DNA of 64,000 nucleotides from Galbula dea (taxonomy: Eukaryota > Chordata > Aves > Piciformes > Galbulidae). Under the pieces are notes generated by a model. That model was not told the origin of the DNA and did not search any database. It was given only the letters and a program-made list of their open reading frames with translations. The DNA is taken from NCBI GenBank assembly GCA_013399015.1, contig VWZX01007397.1, forward strand, positions 1,054,001 to 1,118,000, read 5' to 3'. Below, one piece after another: positions 1 to 12,800 of the stretch. The number at the start of each line of letters is the position of its first letter. Position 1 is the stretch's first letter. Position numbers and translations under genes: made by a program.

Positions 1-3000
1 TTTTATCACAATATGGGAAAGTCCTTGCATTCTGGGCCTCACCCAGATAAAGTAGAAAATTTGTTCACCCTTGTTTAGAAGCAAGAGAAATGGCATTCTT
101 GATTGACTGGAAATTTGTAGAAGTATTTGGCCTATTTTGTGACTCTCTCTAACATCAATCAGCAATAGTTAAACCTAGGACACAGAGCCATATATGTTTA
201 ATAGTTTCATCTATAAAAATTTGTGACTTTCAAAATCCAACTTCCTTTCTCAAAGTTTAAGAGGCAAATAAGAAAATCAGTGTTCTTGATTATTTCAGTT
301 TGTTCCTAAGCAGTTTCTTCTTTTAGAATTTTCTTAATTGAGATCCAAACTAGAAGGCTGTTTAACTTAGATGATTAGTTAGATTATTTTCTGTATAGAG
401 TTATAAATATGTGAATCAGTTTTTACCTTTCTAAAGAGTGCAGGTATTGGCCTATGCTGCACCTAAGAGAGTGCAAGCTTATTGTGTGGCTAATTATGGT
501 TTAATTAGTCTGATTTTGTATTTATTTAACAATTTGACAGAGAGTAGTAAAATGAATCTTTGAGAAGTATTTACTATGCAAGACAAGCCTCACACCTAAG
601 GGACAAGCTTCTGCCAAAGTCAGGAAGCCGGTCCTCCACTGGTCTTGTTCCTTTTGAAATCAGGGTAGATAGAAGAACACAACCACCAATATAAAACAAT
701 AAGGAGAGACTCAGATTTGATACACTTTGCCCTGTCAGTATCTCCACTGAGAAAATCAGATTCATGGTACATATCCATTGTTATTTCTGTGGCTGTAAAA
801 TTGTCTACAGTTTTACACTCTATCCTACAGAGAATTGTTATTCTCTTTACCTAGCCCTTTACAGTTTGTTTCAAAGCTGAAATCCAGGGCATTCACTACT
901 GACAGTTCAACTACTGTATTCTTTTCAGTTCATCTCATACACTGCTCTTAAATTCTTCAGAAAATGTGAAATAGCCTGTTGATTTTTCCCCTTGATGATG
1001 CCACAATAGATGTGAAAGAAGAGTTTTCAGTGTGAGGCTTCCTGACTGTCAACAGATCATGAAAATTGGCAACAACTGTTCTTCCAAGTATCACAATCTA
1101 CCAGAGGAGGGCCAGCAATTCCACAGCCATGAGAAGAAAGTGCTTGGGGTTTGAGCTGTGGTCACATTTGCCTTTCAAGTCTTTTGGGTCTCCGTAACAC
1201 CCTTTGTGGGAGAGGAAAGCTAATGCAGCTGCCTTTGCTAATCAGTCAGTGTGACCCAGCCCCTTGGGAAGGCAGGCAAAGGCAGATACGTACTGAGACA
1301 CACAATCCTTGCCGATTAACAGTGAAAGCTGGTAAAGTTACTGTCTAAGCCTGTCTGGCCCATCAGCTCCAGAAATGTAATTTAGATGATTATCTACATG
1401 CCCATTAAGCCTTGTGACCCATTGTTAGTCTGTTTGAAGTTTGCCTGCTTAAACTTGCTAATAGGAAGAATAGGAGGATTAACTCAGAGGTCATGAAACA
1501 GGAGAGCAGCAAAGAAGGTGACAAAAGAGCAGAGGAAAACTTCCTACTGCATGTATTTGGTAAGGAGAAAACTACAGTACCACACCATCTCAGCAGATAC
1601 TGTTACTTTACGGAGCAAGAGATCCATCCGGAATTCAGGCCATTAAACCTTTGTGTTTGTGTGCTTTCGACCTATTTTGTATAGCTGCACAAATAAAATT
1701 TGCTACCTGTGTGATAAGTGCTGTCAGGTTAGGTGATTAGAGAACACGGTGCATGACTGATGTATGACAAGAATTTCTGATGCTGCTCAGGGTTACAGTG
1801 TAAAGTATGTAAACAAGGAAGTACTTAATTTACATCACAGTCAGGTCAGAATCAAGGCCAGCCTTGTTCCCTTTAGGGTAAGAACCTCCAGCCATTACAG
1901 GTGCTTGTGAACTTAAAGGTCACCAATGAAAGTCTTACCCAGGGGATCTGGTTTTTTTAATTAATCAAATTGAAATAAATCTAAACATTTACAATGATCT
2001 GCATAAATTAGTCACAGGATGTTGCAGTTAAGATGGTGACCAGTTAAAACTCAATTTGTAGGGAACAGGTGCGATTCATTATAGAAAACAGAAAACCACA
2101 GTGAGGGTGACCTGGGGGAATCTGCCTAGTTACTGGAAGGAAGCGAGCTTGAACTTTGAATGGAGTCTGTGAAGGTAATTCACTTACTTTTGCATATACT
2201 GCCACCTTTGGAATGAAACCTTCCCCTTTAGCTAAAGACACTCTCACCGTACTTGCTGAAAAACATTGGTTGGGGGCATATTTCACTGCAGTTCAAAGAC
2301 AAAATAATTTTCACTATTTCTATAACTAAATCTCTGGGTTTTGCAGTATGAGGTCTCTTCAAAACAGTTACTGTGGTGTACTTTGGAGTGCTTTTGGTAT
2401 GTTTATGTGATTTTTGCTGATAACGGTTATGGTTAATACAGTTCTATTTCTCATTTTGTGTTGAATCAAGTATATTTTCCAGTTGGAGTGTCTGTACCTT
2501 TCAGACTCCTTTCATTTACATGCAAAGCTCTGTTTGATAGGAACAACAGTATGCTAATGGGAGAAAAAAGAAAAGAGAACAGTATTCAGAGCTGGGACAG
2601 TTCATTTTGGAACCTGAGATTATTTTTTTTTTTTTTTTTACCAGTGTTTTTAGGTTTTTGTGTTGCTTTAGGGGGTTTTTTTTGTTTCTTTTTTGTGGCT
2701 GATACTGGAAACTCAGATATTGCTGCTCTGAGGCTGATGCTTGCACTTTTCTAATAAAATGTATCTATTTTAAAATTCCACTTTAAGCATCACAGCGAGG
2801 CTTCCTTGCACCTTAATCTAGTTAGAAGTATTCAACATTTGTGTCAACCACAGTTGAGATCTTCAGTCTGAAACCATTAATCTTCATGTGTTAACCACAC
2901 TAGCAGCAAGTCTCACCTTGAAAAATAAATTTTCCCAAAAAGTTTTAGGAAGGAAACTTCTCTGTGTCTGTTTGGTTCTGAGTCTTTCTTGAAGTGGCAT

Positions 3001-6000
3001 GTGCTCAGCTGCTTGCATGCAGACTGCTTCAGAGGACAGAAGTTATTCATAAATCTCATTCCATCAGTGTTGTCTGAAAAATAAAGAGGATTCCAGTATC
3101 TGCTGGGAAGCTTTGTAGAAAACAGATCAAAGGCTTCTGGAGGCTTCTTAAGAAGGACCAGTTGTGAGTGGCTTAGTGTCTGACTGTGGCATGAAAAGTG
3201 AAACAGCCATGACAATGAGCCACAGCACACAAGTCCTCTGGGCTTCGGTAAGGAATTTGAGTGGCATGTGGTACAGGTGTGCTGATGTCTCACCCTGTCA
3301 TATTTTTGATCCTTTATCTCTAAATGAGCATTGCCCACTCAGTCTAATCCTCTGAAAATGGGGAACGTTTCTTCTCAAAGAAATAGCAGAATAGAGCCTT
3401 CTTCACTTACAACCAGTGAGGTGTCTGCTGAAGATACATTCTTTCCTAGGTCATTTGGTTTCAAGGGTCTTTGAATATGCATCATTCACTTAACTGGTGG
3501 CCAGTGTTCTGGCTAACGTTTCTGCTTTGAGAGTTTCTCAAAATGAATTATACCTTTTAAAGTGTCCCTGTTCCAAAAGTAGGAAATCAGCTTATTCATT
3601 AGAACAACATTTTATTTATGCCTACCCCTCCAATGTCAACTGATAGGTTAAGGTAATTCCCACCACCTGTTGTTGCTATATGAATTTCTCCTATGAATTG
3701 TGTTGTCACAACTCAAAACCCCTACTCATACTTCTTCTAATGTGCTTCCATTGTGCTATACTTTTCCTGGACCAAAACCATAGTGTTTTTCATGGTATCA
3801 GGCTACAGATGAAAATGAAAGAAAGAGATTATAAAAAATTTCTTGAAGATTTATCTTCTTTTAATTAAAATAAGAACATTCATAAGTAAAATTATTTTAT
3901 AGTTTGCCATAATAGCATTATCAAGAGATGCAATGCTTGACAGAAAGGTTGCACAACTTTTGTTGAGTGTGGTTGCTGCTGGTTTGTTTGGGATTTTTTT
4001 GAGATAGATGTTTAACACTTCAGAATGTTATTGTGAGAGAGGGTAGAGGTAATCAAAATTGATTATGGTGTTACCAAAAATCTCTAAGAGTTTTCAAGAA
4101 AAATCTAGGCAAAAGGGAGCACCAATAAAATGTAGGAACTGAACAACAACACAGTGACAGAAGAAAGACATAGAAAATACTTGGGGAGACCTCTAATCCT
4201 CATGGCTTGATGAGGTTTCAGAGGGAAAACATGAAGATTTAGTGCATTCTTCTGCAAAGAGGTATGCACACTTAACTTCACACACTGTGGACATTTCCTG
4301 AAGTCAGTGGGATCACTTGTTCTGAATAATACCATAGGTCTCCATCTTTAGAGGCCCGAAGTCTTAAGCAGAATTTATTAAGACTGAAATGTGCATAATT
4401 GTATCCATGTTCACATTTGTCCAGTGCAAAAACAAGACAGTCAGTACTTATTCCTAAAACAGAACCGTATTTGTAGTGCTTATTAATGCTCATGACTCTT
4501 CTAATTCTTCTTGCTGTTTTTCATGATGACATGTGTCGATATTTTAGAAGAAATGACCCTATTAAAGAATAGTCATCAGAAAGGTATAGAAAAAAATATC
4601 TATTTCATTTTTAGGTGAATTATTATAATAGCAATTCAGAGAAGCAAATTCATTGATTGCACAGAGCCATTGATAAATATCAAGGGTTGTTTACATGTCT
4701 ATGGAGCCTGTATCCTCTTTTCTGAACTGGTTTTGCACTGGGATTTCCTAAAGTCTTACAAAATGATGGAACATAATACTCTGCTAGAATAAGCAGAACT
4801 AACAAAGAAAGAATATAGCTTTTTTTTTTTTTTTCCTTTTGCCTTTCTTTCTGTCTATATGTCCATCAGTTCCCTCTGGGACAAAGTCCTGGTAAATAAG
4901 TAACCAAAGGACAGAGAGAAAATTGTATTTGTATGTTTTATGCTTGAGTGGCTGAGGCTATTTTTGTAAGCATCATACTCAGGTAACTATTCAGACTGCA
5001 GAGTGTAAATTTCTTTTCTGCTCATTTATGAATAGAATAACAAAGTACTCACCTAGCTATAGTTAAATCAAATGCTTACAAGTAGTCTGTGACTGTTTTA
5101 CTCGAGACAAAAAACTATATTCAATGAAAGCTTTACCTGATCAAGTAATAATTGAAGCATTTTTTATTTTTAATAGTAAAACATCTTGAAATACTACACA
5201 GTACACATGTATTTTGGCAAATATGAGGGGTTTTTTGTCTTCCTTTCCTGAGTTTATTTGTCAACACAGAGCTTTCATTTGTCAGAAATCTGCAAGATAG
5301 GAATTGCTGTGATCAGTTCAACCACTCCTCTTACTATTCCTTTTGTTTGCAATTAAATACTTTCAGTTTTCCACCCGCCAAACCTTTATATTCTTTCCAC
5401 TGCATAAGTTGACAAGCCTAACGTAGGAATAAGCACAACACCTGCAGTACTCTAGCTGATTCTGCAATGAGAGCCCAGGCTAAACTGAGGTCTTCATGAG
5501 TGTATGGAAATCCCACAATAGAATTTGAGGGGGAAAAAAAATACACAGCAAGAATTTTGTATTTGTAGTTGATCTTAGGAAAACATCAAAGAAGTACAAG
5601 TACTGTCTTTTAATCTTCCCACTAAAATCTTAGGATGTGACTTTTCCATTCTTTAAAGGGTGTGGAAAACTCAAATCTTGTGGTTGAAATCCAAATGGCA
5701 GCTATAGGCAGGGCCAGTCACAAGCAGAGTCCCTGCCTATGGGTGTATCAGGTCTCTGTGGTATGCTTACTGTATACTGCTAAACAAATGGCAGGAACAT
5801 GTGACTGAAGAGTTCTTGTTTCAGTAACCTTGAGATCAAAATACTCCGTATGAGTTACAGTGACCAAAGGAAAGTACCACAGTTGTCTCTGCAAACAGCA
5901 AATTCACTGAACAGAATAGCCATGCGAGAACATATACAGCAGAAGATCTCAGTCCCTGGCAGGTGCACTTAACATTTCAGTGTTTTATTTCTGGCATTCA

Positions 6001-9000
6001 AAACTTCTTGTCTTTGATAACGTCTGCCACTGCTACTCCCTATTGATTTGTGTATTCACTCTTCCACTGTCATATTTTGGCTGCTAGAGGGGGTTGGAGA
6101 AACTAAAGCTCATGTTTAGAGCAAAACCAACAAAATAAAATGGATAACAGTACAAGATTATGGTACTTTGTTTCTCCTGCCTGACATTTTATAGGACTTA
6201 AATTTTATTCTTTCTTTCTTCCTCCTTTTTCCTTTCAACTGTCTCAATTTTTTCTCAATTCCTTTGGGAATTCTGCTGTGTCTTGTTAGGAGGATGTATA
6301 TGGTTTGAGGGAATGAGGTTGCCATTTACTCTGAGCCGATGTTCATCCACTTCTCCTTAGGGAGAAAGCACAACGTTCATCAGCTCAGTCACAGGGAAGG
6401 TTCACACACAGGTGTCAGGAAAACTTTCAGACTTGTAAATTAATCAGTTATGTCCCAAGCAGAAATGGAAGATGCGTACAAAAAATAGTAAGGTCATCTA
6501 GGTCAGATGATCATGCCCAGAATATAGTAAACAATTAGTTAATTGTCACATGCATTAACTAATTCCCAAAGGAATTAGTCATACTTTTTATTGTTGAACT
6601 TGCCAAGGTGATAATAAAAATAGATTTCCTGCACTGATGTCCTTTTCCTCGGATTGCAGACAGGGTTACTGCAGTATTAAATATTACATCAAATCACTCA
6701 GCACTTTCAGGGGCTGTTAGTGAACTACGTACCAAGGACTTTGTGAGCTGGGGTATAAGGATGTAATCTGTGAATCCTTGGCTGGGCAGATACATTTGTT
6801 GCCCAGTTCACTCAACAGTGCAAAAAATTGGTCAGAGGAAGCTGTTCTGCTCACTTGCGTCTGAGCACAGGGACAGCTTCTCCAAAGGTTGTTTGACAGC
6901 ATCTTGAGACACGACATTTTGTCCCAGGCCCACTCTATCCTGACAAAGATAGAGAAAATGCACCTTAAGGTTTTAGAAATATGCAATTCCCAGTGTTGCT
7001 TACTCTCACATGCAGACAAACAACAGCTTGTGTTATAAGGTAATGCAACCCTCCAAAAAACCTTGGAGAGGAAAATGTAGGTGTCAGTGTTGAAGGCGCA
7101 AGCTAAACAGTGAGTGAAGCACTGTAGATCACAGTGGGAGAAACTTGCATTTTGTATCACTATTAGCAGTTCTCAACTTGCAGTAAGCAGAATAAAATCC
7201 CCAAATTTATGATGTTTGGAAAGAGTTTGTGCTGAGGGATGAGAAGGGTGCTTGACCCACAGAACCCCAACCCTCTTCACTCCCTTTGAAAACTACTCTT
7301 GCGTGTGCTGGTTTCAACTCTGTTCTCAGCTTTGGATACACATTTCGAGGAGATTCAACAAGGACTAGGGCACCAATAATAAACATGCAGAAGTCGTCTT
7401 TTGGAAATATGTGTGACAACTAGCACATATTCCAGATGACATGGAGGTAAATTCGGGCTGTGAGACATGGGGCCTTGAAACCTCCAGCAGAGAAGCTGAT
7501 GCTCAACTGCGTGAAATTCTTGCTTGTCAAAGAAGGGAAAGTGTTAGGAGGCTGGCAGCACAGGAGGGGCTTGGAACAGTTTACTGTCTTTGTATTACCC
7601 ATGTTCACGCATTTATTTTCAAATATATTGCATACTTTATGTTGACATTATGAAGCAGTTTACTGTAATCAGTAAAAGTTGCTTCCCCCCCCCGAGCTGT
7701 TTTATGTCTTTTATAATTTATTGTTGCAAATGAAGGCTGAGCTTTCATTCAGCCCTTAGTGTCTGTCTGAGGTAACCCTGCTGAAGAAGCTGAAGTGATG
7801 GTAACCAAGTACAGACTGTAGGTTTGTGCATCTTGCAAAGTATCTGGAAACTTCAGTTGTTTATAGCCAAAACTGTAACTCATTGGTATTACTCTGATTA
7901 TGTGATGACTATGACATATAATATCCCCTTTTCTTAGCAGCAGTCTTTTAAATGTAAACCTCTGGGAACTGGTATATTTCAGTCTTTAAGGTTTGTTTGG
8001 TGCTAGCTTGGATGCAGGTGTCATGTTGAAGACCAGGTAAAATGTACTTGTTAGACTTTGAATCTAGTGCTTGAGCATGACGAACATGAAAGAAACTTAA
8101 CAGATATTTGCTGCTTTGAATATTTGCAGTGTTAACCCTAGGTCTGCTTTTATTTGCTATATATTTTTGGGTTACTTTTATTTTCAGGTACACTTTACCA
8201 AATATCACATTAGAATTATTGTATATAACTAAATATTCTATTAAAACAAAGATGAGATGTACTAAAGCAAAACAGATTAAATGGAAGGCATAAAAGACTT
8301 TTATCATCACCTTGGCAAATTCTACAATGAACAATGAATAATTTATTTGGAATTTAGTTCATGCATTTAACAAGTTCAGAAATGATGACTCCTTGTCTGT
8401 TCAGGCTTTCAGTTTTTCTACCCCTGCTTTGGCTATTGGATATCCAAAGAAACTTTTTTCAAGGCTGGTTCAATAGATAGGAGGTTGAGCAAGTTAAGTT
8501 TGGTTGTTCAGTGGTTGTTGTTGTTAGGGGGTTTTTATTTGGTTGGGTTTTTTTCTTCATAAAATGACCCTTCAACCCAAAACTTACTTCTGCTTCCTGC
8601 AGTCTTACCCGAAAATAGAAAGCATAACAGCCCCCGGTTTCTTTGTCTTCTGCCTTCAACCCAGTGTCTACCTTTCTTCGTCATTCTGAATGATCTTCTC
8701 TACTTCTTCCCAATCTGCTTCAAGTTCTTCTCTCTATATATCAAAATAAAGAGATTTTTCCTCATAAAGGTCTATACAAGAAGTGTGCCACTAGCTTAAA
8801 TAATTCTAGCAACTTCTGCTGGTGTTCTTAATGGTTCTTTTTGAATCATATTCCAGTTATCATCCTGGATCAAAATATGTAAGTGACTAGTCAGTTATCA
8901 GAGAAGCTTTCTATTATTGGTTTATGGAATTAAGTTCTCTACAGTCCTAAATCAGTACAGTTGCCCTAAGGCAACACTGTCTGCATTTATTGTTCTTGTG

Positions 9001-9750
9001 AACACAACTTTTCTCACCTCCTTTGTATGTGTGTCCCACAGAGCAGGGAGTACTTCTGCCATGTCTGGGAGAATTTCATCTGCCTTTGAAAGTCTGAGTT
9101 GACCGTAGTACTTCCACTTCACTAAACACCGTAAATAATACTTTGTGCCTGCTAGATGGCAATTAGAAATGCAAGTGGATGTAACCAATTATCTGGGACT
9201 CTAGCGCTAGTTGAAGGTTGGACGTGCTGTGTATGTGTCCTAGATGACTGTTGCTAGGTTTCAACCTTGGCTACTTACTTACCTTGGCACTGTAAGGCAG
9301 GAGAATCATCTTTTGAGCCAGACTGCAATTCCCGCTCGCCAGTTTAGAAGCTGGTCAAGTTTGCCTTAATGTGAAGTTAAATGTGAGAGAAGATATATCG
9401 CAGTACTCTCATAGAGGTTAGTTCAGCAGAGAAGATGGAGCACATTCACTACTGTATTTTTTTCTTTTCTTATACATTTTATTATTTAATATTCTTTCAG
9501 TTTTGTAAACCATTGTTATTTCCATCACATTCAAATAAACTAATCTTGCTTCTCTGCCATTACTCTGACATTGTGGAGGAGAGGTTTCATTGAAGTCCAA
9601 AGGATACCACACACTCCTTCATACCACATTTAATCAAAAACTCCACTCAGAAGAATTTGATTCGGTCATATTCATGTAAAAGAGGCCAGGAGTAGGGACC
9701 AGTATCTTACATAAATTTATATTTTTAAATACTTTTGACTGAAATGAGCC

Positions 9751-9850
9751 AGACATGCTTCTGTGTGACCTGGTCTAGGGAATCCTGCTCTGGCAGGGGG
9801 GTTGGACTAGATGATCTTTCGAGGTCCCTTCCAACTCCTAACATTCTGTG
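9751..9850 (+). repeat. CR1 LINE, 3' end fragment
   Basis: Starts at CTTCTGTGTGACCTGGTCTA and runs through GGACTAGATGATC and GGTCCCTTCCAACTCC to one tail octamer ATTCTGTG. Strongly 5'-truncated. Same subfamily as 53110-53310 and 59140-59345. Confidence 0.9.
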
Positions 9851-12800
9851 ACAAAAAATTAGGTCTTTTGGTTAATTGTTCTTTTTAGGTTTACAACTCT
9901 GGATTCACTTTTTTATGAATCCTTCTTGTGCCTGAAGAAAAACTTATACATGCCAATGTCTCTTCTCTATTGCACTACTTTTAATTAGTTTTATAGTTGC
10001 AGATCTGTAGAGAATTGCTTTTTGCCCTGTGAATTAGTTCCTTTCTAATAGCAGATAATAGATCCATCTATGAAACAAAGGAAGATCCTAGCAAGAAGAA
10101 ATAATAAATGAAAAACAGATATTTGGCAAAGAACACGATTGCTCCTTCCTTTCACCTATCACTGTTTCTTAGCGTTTCAGGAGTAATAGATTACGTGGCT
10201 TCCAGACTTTTTTTAGCTATGTTGTGGAATGCCATTCACTGAAAGACTTAAGTGAAATTAATAAAACTGCTGGTAAACTTGGTCTTGCCTCAGTATGGGA
10301 GGATGAACTAGGTGACCTCATGGGTTTCTTTGCTCATGAGTTCCTTTCCAGCTTTGCATGTCTGTTCTCACAACTCACACTCTGTTAAAGCTGCACCATG
10401 CTGCATTAAGTTCAGCCTAAACTGAAAATAGACTAGAACTCTATCTATGTTTCACATATATGAGCTCAAGAACCACTTATTTTTCCATTCATATTTAAAG
10501 CAGTGAAATGAGAGAAGTATAATTTAGAGTCATTTTATTTCCTGAATTCATGCTCACAAATGCTTTGCTCTGTAAAGCTAAAGGTCAAGAGGGTTTTAAA
10601 CCATGATGTTTTTTGCCAACTGAGCAATTTAGGAAGCAATTATTTGTAGCTGATACAATTTGGGCTGGATGCCATCATTCGAACAATGAGATTTTTCCCC
10701 TGTTTTTGATACAGTAAATATTCTGTTACAGAGTGATGTAAATGTACGTATGGACATTAGGGAAATGAAGACAGAATTTGAAAAAGGAAGTGACTGAGTT
10801 GAAGACAAGCTCATGATACAGATCTTAGCTCAAAATGAAGCCAGGCTCCAGAATAAATGATTCATTTATGATTGCTGAAGGATGATGAGGTTGTTGGAAC
10901 CCAACTGCGGTGTTGTGATCCATGTAAAAGTATAAAAACAAAACAGTTACTTTAATCCTTTGTTCAAAGCAAGCTATGATGCCTACCTAGTTTAAATTAA
11001 GGGATTGTGATGTAGTAGAAAACAGACATATTTTCAAAGTCATCTCAAATTATGTATTGCTGCTCTAATGCTTTTTCAGAAATTCAAGCCTCAAGGTAAC
11101 CCATTTCTTGCTTTTTAAGACAGAAATACTTGTGGGAGTATCATAATATTCCGGAGTGCTACACTGTGCAAACAGATCTCTGCTCTTAGTTGACAGATAT
11201 GGAGCAAAAACATGTGGTCAGTCAAGTCCTTAGACACTGCACATGTGGGTATTGCAAGCAGCAAGTTATTCCAGATAAAATCACTATAAAGTTATGATCG
11301 GCATGCTTTCACTCCATTTATGAATGTTCTGACAACATATCATGATTTGACATTGTATTTTTTTTTTTTGTCCCATTGCTGTTTGTGTGAGGAAAGCTTC
11401 AGATAAGGAGCTTATACTTCAGAAAAGGAGGACAAGCAGGTCTGAAGAGTTGCTTTGTTGGAAAAAAGCTTATGTGTGCGAGCTGTATCTGGTAGGCTAC
11501 AAAAAGGAGTAGTCAGGTAACCTACACCTTGCATTAGCTTCTGGTATTTGAGGCATTCACTACTAAACATTGTGAAAGGCTAGAGATTACTTTTGGAACT
11601 TGCTGTTTTTGCTGTGGAGAGATACTTGTTAAAAATATATAAAAAGTACTAAAAATAGCTGGGTAACAACTAGGAGTATGGGCAGGCCTACAGCAATCCT
11701 TCAGCTAGACTGTTCATCTGTCTAGGCAAAAATATTTAAACAGTAAGATAACATTCCATCCACTGTTTCAGAGCTTCTGAGGGGTCTCTGCCTGTGATCA
11801 AATAAGCCTGTCAGTCAGAAAACAATATGAATTATAACGTGGGAGGGTTTGCTGCAGAATGTGAATGTATCCATACCTGTTTGCTGAAGGAAAAACTTGT
11901 TACACGTTTCCAGAAACCTGAATTTACAGCAGTTAGTTTTATTAGTGGACACAAGAAAGTTACACGACTCAAAGACTGACTTAAAATACCTACAAAAGGT
12001 GGAAGAGTCCTTAGCTCTTTACAGGTATTTCTTTGAAGTGCTGAAGCTTGGCAAGTGTAGGTTGGGTCACTGCCTGGACCCGGAACATTGCTCAAATCCA
12101 AGTGTAGCCTCTGTCTTTGCAAGAAAATCAGTGTTTAACATATTTCTGACATTTCAGGCTGAATAACCTGGGTCAGTTTGGTTCAGTGTTCTTTGTAGTG
12201 CTGCACTGGCTGCATTATCTTCCTCCTCATTGCTCCTCAGACTTGAAGTGAATCACAGAAATCTTCCAGATGTCCGTCTGTTAGGAAGAGCCAATTGCTG
12301 TGTAAAACTATTTGGGGAACTTACATGATTAATAAGTGATAATTAACTGTCTTAATACATTGTTGAGGAAGCCTAATTTTGATTTTAAGTTTTTACTTCT
12401 ATTGCCACTGTGCTCCATCTCTGTGCTAATGTAATCTCAGTATTGATCAAAGCAAGGCTTCAGCTCAGCACCACTTATGCCTTGTGCAGAAGAATAAATG
12501 TCATCACTAAGTACATTATTCAGTTTTCAGAAGCAATTAGTTTTTTGTGAGGAGAGCCTTGTTCAGCTAGTGGCTGCTTGATTACTTTAGCTGAATGAAA
12601 AGGACATTCAGTAGTAAATTACTGTGAGCAGGCTGTTGGAGAAAGCAGGGTGGATTCTAACTTCAATATCCTTTTTTGGCACTAACTGCACGCAATCTGT
12701 TTCTGTCCATGTGTGAAAGCTACCTACATGCAGTCTGCTGTTTGGTAAGCCATCAAGCTGTAAGGAGACTGTGTTTCCAGGCTGCCACGGACCAGGAGGC

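Noticed and set aside
6717..7160. 147-codon open frame on the minus strand
   Set aside because: No family motif, no low-complexity or repeat relation, no convincing splice or initiation context. A frame of this length can occur by chance in 64 kb.
10277..10370. Possible very old CR1 end (GGATGAACTAGGTGACCTCA, then TTCCTTTCCAGC)
   Set aside because: The order of words resembles a CR1 terminus, but divergence and an interruption make it uncertain, so it was not listed as a feature.
11897..12166. 89-codon + strand frame (LVDTRKLHDSKTDLKYLQKV segment)
   Set aside because: Looks helical, but I could not match it to CPED1 or another family, and the flanks do not give a consistent exon phase.
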